In this document: piece after piece, positions 51,561 to 62,195 of the stretch
How the letters are laid out: each line of letters begins with the position of its first letter
Position numbering within the stretch: position 1 is the stretch's first letter
Source of the DNA: Pseudanabaenaceae cyanobacterium SKYG29
Lineage (GTDB): Bacteria > Cyanobacteriota > Cyanobacteriia > Pseudanabaenales > Pseudanabaenaceae
Reading direction: 5' to 3'
Assembly (NCBI GenBank): GCA_025055675.1
Contig: JANWWT010000001.1
Location: 868,001 to 932,000 of the forward strand
DNA: 64,000 bases
The notes under the pieces: generated by a model
Databases searched by the model: none
The model's input: the letters and a program-made list of their open reading frames with translations, nothing else
Told to the model about the DNA's origin: nothing
Made by a program: the position numbers and the translations under genes

Positions 51561-53051
51561 GTGTTAAGCGCTCTAATTTGGCTGCCAACAATTGGTGCTC
51601 TCATTACTGGTTTGTGCCAGGTCAAATGGGCAAGAGTGAGTGCTATTATCGTCAGCTCGATCGTCCTGTTTTTGGATATATTACTCCTCAGGCAGTTTAA
51701 TCTGGGGGATGGTGGGTTCCAGTTCAGTGAAAATCTGCCCTGGTTGGCGAACATAGGTTTGAATTACACCCTGGGCATGGACGGTCTATCTTTGCCCCTA
51801 GTAGTGCTCAATGGGCTGTTGACCTGGCTAGTGCTCTGTTTCGATCGGGAGGTAAAAGAACGATCGCGGTTATTCTACACATTAATTCTTTTGATTCACG
51901 CTGGCATTAGCGGTGCTATCTTGTCTTTGAACACTCTATTATTCTCTCTCTTCTACGAGCTGGAGTTGGTTCCTCTCTATCTTGTCATAGCAATTTGGGG
52001 CGGCAAGCAAAAGAATTATGCTGCCATTAAGTTTTTGATTTTTACAGCGGTATCAGGCATTCTAATTCTGGCAGGATTTCTGGCTCTAGCTTGGATAGCG
52101 CCAAGTCCTGAACCTGTATTTGACTATCAAGACTTGCAATCCCTATCTCTGCCTCTTTCTACCCAGATTATTCTACTGCTGTTTTTGTTAGTTGGTTTTG
52201 CGATCAAAGCTCCGTTTGTGCCTTTTCACACCTGGCTACCTGACAGCTATGTGGAATCTGCTACCCCTGTGGTAATGATGTTGGGGGGCGTGGTGGCTAA
52301 GCTGGGCACCTATGGTCTCTTTCGGTTTTGCGTCGGTCTGTTTCCTGATGCCTGGTCGTTGTTATCTCCCTGGATCGCCCTATGGGCAGGTTTAGGTATC
52401 TTGTACGGTGCGGTTACAGCGATCGCCCAGAAGGACATCAAGAGGATGGTTGCCTACAGTTCGATCGGGCACATGAGTTATGTGCTACTAGCAGCAGCAG
52501 CGACAACGCCTTTGAGTCTGGTAGGTGGTATTGCTCAGATGGTCAGCCATGGTTTGATTTTGTCCCTTTTGTTTAACTTAGTGGGCATAATTGAGAAGAA
52601 AGTGGGGACAAGAGAGTTAGACGTATTGAATGGTTTGTTAAATCCGCTGCGGGGTTTTCCTACCGTCAGTGCTCTCCTGATTCTGGGGGGTATGGCAAGT
52701 GCTGGCATTCCTGGCATGATGGGCTTCATTGCGGAATTTCTTGTCTTTCAAGGCAGTTTCAGCAAGTTTCCTTTACCGACTTTACTAGCAATTTTAGGCA
52801 CGGGTTTAACAGCTGTTTATTTCGTCATCCTCCTGAACCGCACCTGTTTTGGCAAGTTAGATAACAAGACAGCTTACTATCCCAAAGTTTTGGGCAGCGA
52901 AAGAATACCAGCTTTCGTTTTAGCGTTTCTGATTGTCTTTTTAGGTGTCCAACCAAAGTGGTTAGTAACTTGGAGTGAAACTACAGCAGCCCAAATCAGT
53001 CAGGAAATGCCCACTGTTAAGTTGGCAGAGGTTACTAATTTTTTACAATAA
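51561..53051 (+). CDS. ndhD3: NDH-1MS subunit NdhD3
   Basis: 496 aa from a GTG start (AGGGACAG precedes). It has the NuoM/NdhD channel motifs: YELELVPLYLVIAIWGG (channel Glu), KAPFVPFHTWLPDSYVESATPVVMMLGG and KRMVAYSSIGHMSYVLL. It pairs with NdhF3 in the CO2-uptake form of NDH-1. cupA follows after 11 bases. Confidence 0.95.
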   Translation: MLSALIWLPTIGALITGLCQVKWARVSAIIVSSIVLFLDILLLRQFNLGDGGFQFSENLPWLANIGLNYTLGMDGLSLPLVVLNGLLTWLVLCFDREVKERSRLFYTLILLIHAGISGAILSLNTLLFSLFYELELVPLYLVIAIWGGKQKNYAAIKFLIFTAVSGILILAGFLALAWIAPSPEPVFDYQDLQSLSLPLSTQIILLLFLLVGFAIKAPFVPFHTWLPDSYVESATPVVMMLGGVVAKLGTYGLFRFCVGLFPDAWSLLSPWIALWAGLGILYGAVTAIAQKDIKRMVAYSSIGHMSYVLLAAAATTPLSLVGGIAQMVSHGLILSLLFNLVGIIEKKVGTRELDVLNGLLNPLRGFPTVSALLILGGMASAGIPGMMGFIAEFLVFQGSFSKFPLPTLLAILGTGLTAVYFVILLNRTCFGKLDNKTAYYPKVLGSERIPAFVLAFLIVFLGVQPKWLVTWSETTAAQISQEMPTVKLAEVTNFLQ

Positions 53052-53062
53052 GGAGGAAAACC

Positions 53063-54379
53063 ATGCCTAGCACTTTAATTGAACCTGTAACTAAGCTACC
53101 CCCTGCTAATCATCCCTTTGCCGACATTATTCATCGCTTGGAGCGGGGAGGATCGATGTTGCCCGACACAGAAGAAAACCTGATGCAAATTATTGGCCTG
53201 TACAAAGCCTATGCTATCCCCATGGATTTCTACTGGCGGGATTTACTCTACATTGCGGAAAGGGTTTTCCTCGATCCTCTACCTGCTTTTAAGTACTTTC
53301 TGCCCAAGGAATATTTGGAATTGGCTAATCACTACGCAGGCGACAATGCTGATCTGCGTATCTGGCGGGGCTATGCGACAGCGCACCAGGAACTACTAGA
53401 GTTTATGGACAAGGGGGAATTAAAAGCCAGAATCCCTAAACTCTTCCATCACCTCTATCACGATCGCATCAACATGGAATTTGCGGAAGAGTGTATGCGG
53501 GCAATGTTCTGGCATCGCAACATGGGGGGATTACTGGAACCCTACATGGACTCGGAGGAATACAAACAGAATGCCGATCGGGCGATTAGGGCTTATTTCC
53601 GCGACAATCCGATTATGCTGGGGCTATATAAGTTGTTCCCAGATATGTTTATAGAGCAATGTCGCCAGGCGACTATGTATTCAGTTTTAGGGCTATTCTG
53701 GGAAGTAATGTGCCCTGTATTTTTGGAGATGTCCGATATTTACGATGAGGGTGGATTTAAGGGCGTACCTGATGCTATGAATTTCCTGGTCAATGGTATT
53801 TTTGCTATTGCTGGTCGTCCTATTTATCATCGTGTCTATATCAGGGGTGAATGGTATGATATTGTGCCCAAATCAAAGGGATTTACCTGGCTCTATGAAG
53901 CTGCCTTTCCCTATGTAGAAGCAGTGTTCTATCGCACTTCTCCTTTCCGAGGAACGAAGTCCTACAATGCCCAAGCGAGGGAAGTCCCTGATGATCAAAA
54001 TGATTTCCACTATGGCATTTTATATGCCGATAAATTCCCTGTTGCCTCTGCTGGGATTCCCCCTACACTTCTACACCAGGATATGTATCACTTCCTACCT
54101 AAATACCTGGTGGATTACTATCAAAAATTCTGCCGTGGTGCTGATGATATGCTAATTCAATTGGGAGTTAGCTTTCAGCGATCGATGTATAATGTAACCT
54201 CAGCAGTAATTCAGGCAGGGCGGGCAGCATTTCTCTATCCCCTGGACGACCCCAATCCTCGGCACTTGTGGGCAAATCGCTACTATTTCCAGGGACAATT
54301 GAATCGCTTTGCTAATCCTAAGTATGGCATGGACAAGGCGGCAAGATTATTAGCAGTGCAATCCCAAGATTATCGTTAG
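53063..54379 (+). CDS. cupA: CO2 hydration protein CupA (ChpY)
   Basis: 438 aa, preceded by a strong AAGGAGGAAAACC. CupA/ChpY proteins hydrate CO2 to bicarbonate on the NDH-1MS complex. Recognised by [49 protein letters not shown] and [17 protein letters not shown], with several conserved His and Arg that could hold zinc. Length matches the family (~440 aa). Confidence 0.95.
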   Translation: MPSTLIEPVTKLPPANHPFADIIHRLERGGSMLPDTEENLMQIIGLYKAYAIPMDFYWRDLLYIAERVFLDPLPAFKYFLPKEYLELANHYAGDNADLRIWRGYATAHQELLEFMDKGELKARIPKLFHHLYHDRINMEFAEECMRAMFWHRNMGGLLEPYMDSEEYKQNADRAIRAYFRDNPIMLGLYKLFPDMFIEQCRQATMYSVLGLFWEVMCPVFLEMSDIYDEGGFKGVPDAMNFLVNGIFAIAGRPIYHRVYIRGEWYDIVPKSKGFTWLYEAAFPYVEAVFYRTSPFRGTKSYNAQAREVPDDQNDFHYGILYADKFPVASAGIPPTLLHQDMYHFLPKYLVDYYQKFCRGADDMLIQLGVSFQRSMYNVTSAVIQAGRAAFLYPLDDPNPRHLWANRYYFQGQLNRFANPKYGMDKAARLLAVQSQDYR

Positions 54380-54389
54380 GAGAAAGGAA

Positions 54390-54860
54390 ATGGCAACGAT
54401 CGTGGATATTGCGGTTGGTAACCCTGATTTTAGTACCCTAGTTACGGCAGTTTCGGCAGCTAACTTAGTAGATGCTCTTAATAGTCCGGGTCCCTTTACT
54501 GTATTTGCGCCCATCAATAAAGCCTTTGAAAAATTGCCCCCTGGTACTATCACAACTCTAGTGCAAAACATTCCCCAGCTTAGTCGTATTCTCACCTATC
54601 ATGTGGCTGCAGGTAGATATACAAAAAATGATTTGCGGGGGCGAGAGTCTATCCCTTCCCTAGAGGGCACACCGATCGATCTTTACATCACAGAGGATGA
54701 GTTTGAGGTAAATAATGCTACTGTGATTGCGGCGGATATTGTCGCAGATAATGGGGTGATTCATGTGATCGATACGGTGATTTTAATGCGTCCCCACTGG
54801 TTCCATCCGATTATGCGCTGGGGCAAGGAAGGTATCAAATTTGATGCTGTTGTGTCATAG
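54390..54860 (+). CDS. cupS: CupS, fasciclin-domain subunit of the NDH-1MS complex
   Basis: 156 aa FAS1 domain without a signal peptide, as expected for the cytoplasmic CupS. Blocks [27 protein letters not shown] and [15 protein letters not shown]. Ten bases behind cupA with AGGAGAAAGGAA before the ATG. The domain resembles the secreted fasciclin protein at 3294, but the partners differ. Confidence 0.93.
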   Translation: MATIVDIAVGNPDFSTLVTAVSAANLVDALNSPGPFTVFAPINKAFEKLPPGTITTLVQNIPQLSRILTYHVAAGRYTKNDLRGRESIPSLEGTPIDLYITEDEFEVNNATVIAADIVADNGVIHVIDTVILMRPHWFHPIMRWGKEGIKFDAVVS

Positions 54861-54884
54861 GGGCAACTTTTGGTCTGGTCAATC

Positions 54885-55844
54885 ATGAACTTTGCTGTGT
54901 GGCAGAGTGCCTTCACCCTGTTTTTAAGTCTATTGGTGGAGTCTTTCCCTTTTTTACTCCTGGGGGTGTTATTGTCTAGCACCCTCTTGTTATTTATTGA
55001 TGAAGGGAAGTTAACTCGTATCCTACCCAAACATCCTCTGTGGGGCGCGATCGTTGGCAGTTTAATTGGTTTTCTCTTTCCTGTCTGCGAGTGCGGCAAT
55101 GTGCCTGTAGCTAGGCGGTTAATTATGCAAGGAATTCCTCCCTCTGTCTGCATTGCTTTTTTGTTGGCTGCTCCTACCCTCAATCCTGTGGTAATCTGGG
55201 CAACGTGGACAGCTTTCCGTGACCAACCAGAGGTAGTACTATGGCGAGTCGGTCTGTCTTTTGGCATTGCTACTGCCATCGCCTGGATTTTCAGTGTGCA
55301 ACAGGATTTGCGTCCGTTTTTACATCCTGCGGTCAGCCGGTCCCTATTCATTCCTGCTCCTGATGGTTTGAGTGGCACTTATTTTTTAGGGGAATCACAG
55401 CCTTTGGCACTGACGGACTGGGGTGTGAGGAGAAGACAGAACAGGTGGGCTTTGTTTTGGGATAACACAGTAGGAGAACTGCGAGAACTGGGGGGAGTTT
55501 TGGTATTGGGCAGTGCTCTAGCTGCCATAATTCAAGTAATCGTGCCCAGGGAGATAATCTTGGAGCTGGGTCAGGGTCCTGTCAGTTCCATCGTGGCAAT
55601 GATGACTTTGGCAGGTGTAGTGTCTATCTGTTCCACGGTAGATGCTTTCTTTGCTCTGTCTTTTGCTTCTACATTTACGACAGGTTCTCTATTGGCATTT
55701 TTGGTATTTGGCCCCATGATTGATCTGAAGGCTATTGGCTTATTGTTAACTCTCTTTCGCAGACGAGCTATTATTTATCTTTTCTTGCTAGCAGGACAGA
55801 TGACTTTCCTAGCTGCTATGTTTATTAATCTTAGATTGAGCTAG
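54885..55844 (+). CDS. Permease of the ArsP_1/UPF0718 (DUF318) family
   Basis: 319 aa from ATG 54885; a TTG at 54870 would add five residues. About eight membrane segments. The motif FPVCECGNVPVARRLIMQGIP with its two Cys, then APTLNPVVIW, is the family signature; members move arsenicals, copper or zinc. A polar loop (residues ~140-200) separates the halves. The second half carries ICSTVDAFFALSFAS. It ends six bases before the convergent mpg gene. Confidence 0.85.
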   Translation: MNFAVWQSAFTLFLSLLVESFPFLLLGVLLSSTLLLFIDEGKLTRILPKHPLWGAIVGSLIGFLFPVCECGNVPVARRLIMQGIPPSVCIAFLLAAPTLNPVVIWATWTAFRDQPEVVLWRVGLSFGIATAIAWIFSVQQDLRPFLHPAVSRSLFIPAPDGLSGTYFLGESQPLALTDWGVRRRQNRWALFWDNTVGELRELGGVLVLGSALAAIIQVIVPREIILELGQGPVSSIVAMMTLAGVVSICSTVDAFFALSFASTFTTGSLLAFLVFGPMIDLKAIGLLLTLFRRRAIIYLFLLAGQMTFLAAMFINLRLS

Positions 55845-55850
55845 GGGAAA

Positions 55851-56420
55851 TTATTTCTTACTAACTGACCTGTGGTTGGCAATATACCAGCGCCAAGGGA
55901 TGTCTACTCCCTTTGTGATGCCAATGCGAGTAGTTTGCACGATCGTTTCTATCTCTACCTGTTTTATCGGTGGTTCCAACCAGAGATGATGGTCAGGATG
56001 CAGCAAAACACCGTCCAAGGCACGATCGATCTTTAGGGCACGGCAGAGTTTTCCGGGCCCGGCCCCCACGCGATGGGGTTTGTCATCTTGGCACCAGGGG
56101 GGAATCCGATCGAGTGCGATCGCGCGCACCAAAACCGCACTGCAGATACCCTCTTGGTCAGTGACGATATTCAAGCAGTGATAAATGCCGTAAATAAGAT
56201 AAACATAGACAGAACCAGGAACACCAAAGATAGCTTGATTTCGTTCCGTCTTTTTTTGGTAGCCATGACAAGCGGGGTCGTTAGCCTCATAAGCTTCCAC
56301 CTCCACGATCGTGCCGTAGTAGATTTCACCCCCGATTGCCCGCCCTAAACGCCACCCTAACAGTTCAGGGGCAACGACAGAAGCAGGACGACAGAGAAAG
56401 TCCGTTATTTTTTCGTCCAC
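55851..56420 (-). CDS. DNA-3-methyladenine glycosylase (Mpg/AAG family)
   Basis: 189 aa. Base-excision enzyme for 3-methyladenine and related damage. Motifs: [16 protein letters not shown] with the catalytic Glu, [20 protein letters not shown] and [16 protein letters not shown]. Length matches bacterial members. It overlaps the end of gnd by 16 bases and shares its direction, so they may be co-transcribed. Confidence 0.94.
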   Translation of the reverse strand: MDEKITDFLCRPASVVAPELLGWRLGRAIGGEIYYGTIVEVEAYEANDPACHGYQKKTERNQAIFGVPGSVYVYLIYGIYHCLNIVTDQEGICSAVLVRAIALDRIPPWCQDDKPHRVGAGPGKLCRALKIDRALDGVLLHPDHHLWLEPPIKQVEIETIVQTTRIGITKGVDIPWRWYIANHRSVSKK

Positions 56421-57817
56421 TCCGTATGGAAGACACCCTCTCGATCGATACGTTCGTAGGTGTGAGCACCAAAGTAATCCCGCTGGGCTTGGGTGAGGTT
56501 TTGTGGTAACCGATCGCGGCGATAGCTGTCAAAGTAATCCAAAGAGGCGCTAAAAGCAGGCACGGGAATACCAATTTGGGCAGCCGTCATCACTACCTGC
56601 CGCCAAGCTTTTTCCTTACTCAAAATAGAATCCTTAAAGTGTTCATCTAGGAGCAAATTGGGCAGATTGGGATTACGTTGGAATGCCTCCTTAATCAAAT
56701 TCAAAAAGCCTGCCCGAATGATACAACCACCCTTCCAAATGCGGGCAATTTCACTGAGATTGAAGTTATAGTGCATCTCCCGCGAAGCAGTAGCTAACAG
56801 TGCCATCCCTTGAGCATAGGAGCAAATTTTAGAACAGTATAGAGCATCCCGAACAGCATTGATAAATTCCTGCCGATCGCCTGTGTATTTGCCTGTGGTG
56901 TAAGAAGTGAGAACCTTACTAGCAGCAACTCTGTCTTCTTTGTAGGAAGAAATCACCCGCGCTGTCACCGCCGCAATCATTGTAGGAATAGGCACACCCA
57001 AATCAAAAGCACTCTCTACTGTCCATTTGCCTGTGCCTTTTTGTCCGGCTTTGTCTAATATTTTTTCCACCAGCGGTGTCCCATCTTCATCCATTTTAGT
57101 AAAGATGTCCGCTGTAATTTCAATCAAGAAAGAAGATAGCTCCGTTTGGTTCCAGGCAGCAAAAGTATCGTGGAGTTCACTTGCTCCCATGCCCAAACCC
57201 GTCTTTAGTAGGTCATAGGCTTCGGCAATCAGTTGCATGTCCCCGTACTCAATGCCATTGTGCACCATCTTTACGTAATGACCGGCACTCCCTGGACCAA
57301 TGTAGGTGACACAGGGACCGTCATCCACTTGGGCAGCTATTTTCGTCACGATCGGTGCGATTGCTTCATAGGCAGTTTTTTGTCCTCCAGGCATCAAACT
57401 GGGACCGTTGAGGGCACCTTCTTCCCCGCCACTGACTCCCATGCCAATAAATTGCAATCCAGCTGCCTCTAGTTCCGCTGTGCGGCGGTCAGTATCTGTA
57501 TAGAGAGAATTACCCCCATCAATCAAAATATCCCCTGGCTCTAACAGCGGTTTTAATTCATTGATAACAGCATCGACAGGAGCACCAGCCTTCACCATAA
57601 TTAGAATTTTGCGGGGGCGTTCCAGACTATCTACCAGTTCCTGCAATGAGTAGGTGGGTTTGACATTTTTTCCCTGGGCGCGGGTAGCTAGGAAGGTATC
57701 GGTTTTCTCCCGACTACGGTTATAGACAGCGATAGGGAAGCCGTTGCGCTCAATGTTGAGGGCGAGATTTTCCCCCATCACCGCTAGCCCAATTAAGCCA
57801 AAACTCTGCTTGCTCAT
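56405..57817 (-). CDS. gnd: 6-phosphogluconate dehydrogenase (decarboxylating)
   Basis: 470 aa, full length for the NADP+-dependent enzyme of the oxidative pentose phosphate pathway. N-terminal fold [18 protein letters not shown], substrate motifs [20 protein letters not shown] and [15 protein letters not shown], and the [11 protein letters not shown] block are intact. It lies between thioredoxin and mpg on the minus strand. Confidence 0.97.
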   Translation of the reverse strand: MSKQSFGLIGLAVMGENLALNIERNGFPIAVYNRSREKTDTFLATRAQGKNVKPTYSLQELVDSLERPRKILIMVKAGAPVDAVINELKPLLEPGDILIDGGNSLYTDTDRRTAELEAAGLQFIGMGVSGGEEGALNGPSLMPGGQKTAYEAIAPIVTKIAAQVDDGPCVTYIGPGSAGHYVKMVHNGIEYGDMQLIAEAYDLLKTGLGMGASELHDTFAAWNQTELSSFLIEITADIFTKMDEDGTPLVEKILDKAGQKGTGKWTVESAFDLGVPIPTMIAAVTARVISSYKEDRVAASKVLTSYTTGKYTGDRQEFINAVRDALYCSKICSYAQGMALLATASREMHYNFNLSEIARIWKGGCIIRAGFLNLIKEAFQRNPNLPNLLLDEHFKDSILSKEKAWRQVVMTAAQIGIPVPAFSASLDYFDSYRRDRLPQNLTQAQRDYFGAHTYERIDREGVFHTEWTKK

Positions 57818-57876
57818 GCCTACTCACCTAACACTGGCTCTATTGTTGACCAGGTTGCCCCCCTTCCCCCTAATCC

Positions 57877-58191
57877 TTACAATCTTTTTAGCTTGTCGAG
57901 GAGTTGGTCAGCAGTCATTGCCCCTTCAAAACGCTCGATCGGTTTGCCATCTCTGAAAATAATAAAAGTAGGCAGTGCTCGCACATGGTATTGGGAGGCA
58001 ATATCTGGGTATTGGTCGGTATTAATTTTAACAATTTGTACCTTGTCGCGCACCTGTGCCCCCACCTTTTCCAAAATTGGTGCCATTAACTGACAGGGCC
58101 CACACCAGGGAGCATAAAAATCCACCAAAATTGGTAGGGGAGAAGATTGTAGTAGTTCCGCAAAGCTGCTGAATTGTTTTTTTATGGCCAT
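57877..58191 (-). CDS. Thioredoxin
   Basis: 104 aa thioredoxin with active site FYAPWCGPCQ (C30, C33), the cis-proline loop RALPTFIIF and a closing amphipathic helix (ADQLLDKLKRL). Cyanobacteria have several; this one could be m-, x- or y-type and the exact type was not resolved. Sixty bases upstream of gnd on the same strand. Confidence 0.95.
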   Translation of the reverse strand: MAIKKQFSSFAELLQSSPLPILVDFYAPWCGPCQLMAPILEKVGAQVRDKVQIVKINTDQYPDIASQYHVRALPTFIIFRDGKPIERFEGAMTADQLLDKLKRL

Positions 58192-58240
58192 GATCTATTT
58201 GGGAAAGCGGGAAATCTAAGTATACGATACTAATTTAGTT

Positions 58241-58960
58241 TTAGTCATTGCGCTTGGGGCGGTAGGGATTGAGGAAATTAATCAAGTTAGACAGTTCACG
58301 GGACTGAATCCAGGCGCGTCCCTGCCCACGAAAGCGACAGACTAGACCTTCTCCCCCGAAAATAGCAACACCCAGACCGCGTAGAGATAAACCCCCTAGC
58401 ACCTCTACCCTGTAGTCTAGGGTATCTTCAAAGGCAACGATATAACCTGTGTCAATGATATAGCCACCTTCGATGGGAATTTCTACAATGGCACCGTAGG
58501 AACTAAACCAGATGTCTCCTTGCCCTACGGCTTTCACCAGAAAGAAGGATTCGCCACTAAAAAAACCCTTGGCTAAGCCCTGGAACTTCGTCTGTAATTC
58601 TACAGTGGGAGCACAGGCGACAAAGCCCGCTGATTGCATGAATAAAGCTCTACCAGGTTCAAGGTAGTAGTGTTGAATATCACCAGGTACGCCAGGGGAA
58701 ATGTACAACTGCCCTGCCCGCTGTTGAGCCGTAAACTCGCTGAGGAAGAGGGACTCCCCTGCCACCATACGCATTAGGCTCCGCCCCAGCCCGCCCCGCA
58801 GCTTAGATTGCAGCTTGATGTGTTGGTCCATTGCCGCCATTGCCCCCGCTTCCACAATGATTTTCTGGTTGGCTTTGAGGTTAACTATCAGACTGGCATA
58901 GGCAGGGGAATGCTCAATCCTAAACTCGTAGTCAGCCCGTTCATCGGTGGTAAAAACCAT
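58241..58960 (-). CDS. AIM24/TIGR00266 family protein
   Basis: 239 aa beta-rich protein. It shows the repeated strand motifs of the family: IIVEAGAMAAMDQHIKL, SLFLSEFTAQQRAGQLYISPG, GESFFLVKAVGQGDIWFSSYGAIVEIPI and GGLVCRF-like GGEGLVCRF. Function is unknown; mitochondrial Aim24 supports cristae structure. Forty-nine bases upstream of thioredoxin, same strand. Confidence 0.92.
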   Translation of the reverse strand: MVFTTDERADYEFRIEHSPAYASLIVNLKANQKIIVEAGAMAAMDQHIKLQSKLRGGLGRSLMRMVAGESLFLSEFTAQQRAGQLYISPGVPGDIQHYYLEPGRALFMQSAGFVACAPTVELQTKFQGLAKGFFSGESFFLVKAVGQGDIWFSSYGAIVEIPIEGGYIIDTGYIVAFEDTLDYRVEVLGGLSLRGLGVAIFGGEGLVCRFRGQGRAWIQSRELSNLINFLNPYRPKRND

Positions 58961-59113
58961 ACAAGGATTGGTTAGCTCTATGGGCTTACTGTACCACTAA
59001 AGTTAACTGCTTGGGCGCGTAAAGTTTCTTGAAAAAGAGTGAATCCTGGGGTAATCTAGTTGTTTATCATTTAGGCTAAACTTATCCATAGTTGCGGTTA
59101 GCCGCTGATATTT

Positions 59114-60187
59114 ATGATTGATACAGTCATTATCGTTTCCTTTATTTTGGCAGGAGCAGGGACGGGCTTTCATGGCGTGGACCTGTTGCCCTGGCAGTTA
59201 CTGGTGGATGTCAATGTGCAGGGGTTGCGCTGGGTAGCCCTGGGCTTTGGTTCCTTTATCGGTCTTGTGGTAGGGCTGTTTACCCAGACTGGTTACCGCC
59301 GCCTGGAGGCAGAAATCCGCGCAATGCCCGTCGATGTGTTGATTAGCCGTGCCATTGGCTTGGTCGTGGGTCTACTGCTGGCTAATTTGATGCTAGCCCC
59401 TCTTTTCCTAGTACCGATTCCTGAAGGGTTTGAGTTCTTTAAGCCCCTAGCGGCAATCTTGGTGAGCATTGTCTTTGCCTATACAGGCATGACGCTCTCC
59501 GATGCCCATGGACGATCGTTACTACGCCTGATCAATCCTGGGAGTCTGGAAAGTACACTGCTGGCGGAAGGTACCCTTAAGTCCGCAACCAGTAAAATCC
59601 TAGACACTAGCTGTGTAATTGATGGCAGAATTGAGGGCTTAGTCAGCACAGGTTTCTTGGAAGGACAATTGTTGGTACCCCAGTTTGTTATTCAAGAGCT
59701 GCAGACAATTGCTGACAGTGCCAATGACCAGAAGCGGTTGCGGGGACGCAGGGGCTTGGACATTCTCAACAATCTGCGGGCGATGTATCGCGATCGGGTG
59801 GTGATTCACCCTGCCAATTATGAGGAAATCCCCACGGTGGATGCTAAATTGGTGCGGTTGGCGCAGGAGTTGAATGCCACTTTGATTACTACTGACTTTA
59901 ATCTCAACAAGGTGGCTTGTCTGCACCAGGTGAATGTCCTCAATATCAACGACCTTGCCCAGTGTCTGCGTCCTAGCTATCTGCCAGGGGATAGTCTGCA
60001 TTTGAAAATCATTCGTGAAGGCAAGGAAGCTAGTCAGGGTGTAGGCTACTTGGAAGATGGCACGATGGTAGTAGTAGAAGACGGTCGGGGTTATGTGGGC
60101 AAGCAGTTGGATGTGGTAGTCACCAGTGCTCTACAAACCTCGGCAGGTAAGATGATTTTTGCTCGCCCTGAAGTAATTCCCGTCTAG
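59114..60187 (+). CDS. PIN/TRAM domain integral membrane protein (YacL family)
   Basis: 357 aa. About four membrane segments in residues 1-140, then a PIN nuclease-like domain (~155-280: ILDTSCVIDGRIEGL, VQTIADSAND-like SANDQKRLRGRRGLDILN, TTDFNLNKVA) with several acidic residues, and a TRAM domain (~290-345: GDSLHLKIIREGKEASQGVGYLEDGTMVVVEDG). This is the standard YacL build. It ends one base before the next gene. Confidence 0.93.
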   Translation: MIDTVIIVSFILAGAGTGFHGVDLLPWQLLVDVNVQGLRWVALGFGSFIGLVVGLFTQTGYRRLEAEIRAMPVDVLISRAIGLVVGLLLANLMLAPLFLVPIPEGFEFFKPLAAILVSIVFAYTGMTLSDAHGRSLLRLINPGSLESTLLAEGTLKSATSKILDTSCVIDGRIEGLVSTGFLEGQLLVPQFVIQELQTIADSANDQKRLRGRRGLDILNNLRAMYRDRVVIHPANYEEIPTVDAKLVRLAQELNATLITTDFNLNKVACLHQVNVLNINDLAQCLRPSYLPGDSLHLKIIREGKEASQGVGYLEDGTMVVVEDGRGYVGKQLDVVVTSALQTSAGKMIFARPEVIPV

Positions 60188-60188
60188 G

Positions 60189-61352
60189 ATGTCCGCCCTC
60201 TCCCGCCGCCTTAGGCTCATGGCTGGGAATGTCATTACTACTGCTGTTTTGATTTTTTTGCTGACCTCTAGTGCCCTGCCCTGGTGGCTGTGGTTTGTCC
60301 CCTGCGGAGTGGGTTTACTGGCTAGCAGGTGGGGGAATTTATTTTGGTGCCATTTTTTTACCGATCGCCTATTGCCCCTGGGCTTGCTAGGGTTGACCTT
60401 GGGGCTGGTGTTGGCTGTCTGTCAGCTTGACCCCCTATGGTTACAGGTATTTTGGCTAGTGATCGGGGGGGGCTTATTGGGTTTAGGGATTGCTCTGCCC
60501 CGATCGGGTATTACTTGGGAGAGAGCTAGGGATATTATTACCCCCGATCCTGTTTTCCACTATCCTGTGCGGGTAAGTCGGCTGTTGACGGTGGTGTGGG
60601 GTTGGCTGGTCTGGTCTTTAGCAGACATTCCCCTGGGTTGGCGCGCACCCCTGGCAGTTTTGTTTACTACGATCGGTTTGGCTGGTGTGGGGAATTGGCG
60701 GGTGGAGGTAGTGGGCAAAGAGTTGACGATCGAGTTTGCTGGCATCATCAACAGTTGTTATCGCTTTAATCTCGATCGGTTCCAGCGCTTACTTTTGGTG
60801 AAGTTACAGGAGGGGGGAGTTACTTGGTTGCAGTTAGCCAATCCCAGGGAGGAAGTGACATTACCACTCATTTTGCTGGAGATGGCGGCTAATCAAGGGG
60901 AAATGTCCGAGGTGTTGAGTCAACGCTATCCCTTTGCGCGGCAAGTGGCAACTCGGGACAGTCTGCAGATGATGGGTATTTTGTTACCCCAGGCAACAGG
61001 AATTTTAGCGGGGCTGGGTTGTTTAGTTTTGGGGACGTTTTTGTGGTGGTCACTGGAGGTGAGTGATAGCCAAGCTCATGTGCTGACCTGGCTGTTAGGC
61101 GCTAGTTTTCTGCTTAGCCCCCTCCTGGCAAGTTGGCTATTTTTAGTGATTGTCCCTGGGAGTATTCCCCCCCAGTCCACCTTTGGTCTGCCCCCCTGGG
61201 AATTGGGGATGTTGTTCATACTAATCAATGTCATAACTCAGCCTGACACTCTACTCCTAGCCGCGATCGTGTTTTTGATTTGGGGGGTGGGTATCTACCT
61301 GTTGCAGTTAGTCCGCCTGATTCCTATCGAGACTGCCATTGCCCAAAATTAA
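60189..61352 (+). CDS. Unrecognised cyanobacterial membrane protein
   Basis: 387 aa. About four membrane segments at the N-terminus (residues ~17-95), two more around ~133-165, then a soluble part (~170-265) containing RVEVVGKELTIEFAGIINS and EGGVTWLQLANPREEV, and four segments at the C-terminal end (~275-380). I do not recognise the family. It is coupled to PIN-TRAM. The last 45 bases overlap the convergent pstC gene. Confidence 0.7.
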   Translation: MSALSRRLRLMAGNVITTAVLIFLLTSSALPWWLWFVPCGVGLLASRWGNLFWCHFFTDRLLPLGLLGLTLGLVLAVCQLDPLWLQVFWLVIGGGLLGLGIALPRSGITWERARDIITPDPVFHYPVRVSRLLTVVWGWLVWSLADIPLGWRAPLAVLFTTIGLAGVGNWRVEVVGKELTIEFAGIINSCYRFNLDRFQRLLLVKLQEGGVTWLQLANPREEVTLPLILLEMAANQGEMSEVLSQRYPFARQVATRDSLQMMGILLPQATGILAGLGCLVLGTFLWWSLEVSDSQAHVLTWLLGASFLLSPLLASWLFLVIVPGSIPPQSTFGLPPWELGMLFILINVITQPDTLLLAAIVFLIWGVGIYLLQLVRLIPIETAIAQN

Positions 61353-62195
61353 CTCGCCACTCAGGTTGACAGCCAAGGAAAGTACCAGGAGCACCAGCGC
61401 GGCATACATCAGGGCAGGGATTTCCTGCTCCCCCGCTTCGGCAAAGTTGTTAGCAAGGAGAGAGGCGATCGTGTCTGCTGGCGCTAGCCAAGACAGAGAG
61501 AGGGTATTGCTATTACCAATCAACATTGTCACTGCCATGGTTTCCCCCAGTGCCCGTCCTAGAGCCAGCAAAATAGCAGCTATAATGCCCGACCGACTGT
61601 AGGGCAGAGCCACAGCGAGGAGAACTTCCCAGGGAGTAGCCCCCAACGCCAGCGCCCCCCAGATTAATTCCCCAGGCACATTGCTAATAGCTACTCGACT
61701 GAGGGCAACAATCGTTGGTAAAATCATCACCGCCAACACCAAAGCTGCCACTAGTAAGCTGCGTCCAGGGAAAGGAGTGGCAAAAAAAGGCAACCAGCCC
61801 CCATGGCGGTGTAGCCACTGCAGGTGGGGAGTTAACCAGGGAATCAATACAAAAATGCCCCACAGTCCATACACCACACTGGGAATTGCTGCCAACAATT
61901 CAATACCGCTGTTAATAACAGCCCCCAACCAACCAGAGGGAGCAACGGAGAGCCAAAGAGCTGTAGCTAAACCAACGGGAGCAGCCATTACCAATGCTAG
62001 GAGAGAAGTAACGATCGTGCCATAGAGGCGGGGCAGGATACCAAACTCCCCCCTAACAGGATTCCAAGCAGACTGGAGAAGGAACTGCCAGCCGTAGTGC
62101 CACATCGCGCTCCGTCCCGACCACAGCAGTTGGATGACCACCCCCCCCAACAGAATGACAATCCCGAAGGCACAAATTTTTGTCCACAACTTCAT
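61308..62195 (-). CDS. pstC: Phosphate ABC transporter permease PstC
   Basis: 295 aa. Six membrane segments with the family features FGILPRLYGTIVTSLLALVMAAPVGLATALWLS, GIELLAAIPSVVYGLWGIFVLIPWL, and the EAA loop GALALGATPWEVLLAVALPYSRSGI, ending LGRALGETMAVTMLIGN. It couples to PstS (start overlaps its stop by one base). No pstA or pstB follows; a + strand gene overlaps its end instead. Confidence 0.92.
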   Translation of the reverse strand: MKLWTKICAFGIVILLGGVVIQLLWSGRSAMWHYGWQFLLQSAWNPVRGEFGILPRLYGTIVTSLLALVMAAPVGLATALWLSVAPSGWLGAVINSGIELLAAIPSVVYGLWGIFVLIPWLTPHLQWLHRHGGWLPFFATPFPGRSLLVAALVLAVMILPTIVALSRVAISNVPGELIWGALALGATPWEVLLAVALPYSRSGIIAAILLALGRALGETMAVTMLIGNSNTLSLSWLAPADTIASLLANNFAEAGEQEIPALMYAALVLLVLSLAVNLSGELILGNGSLDRNQAD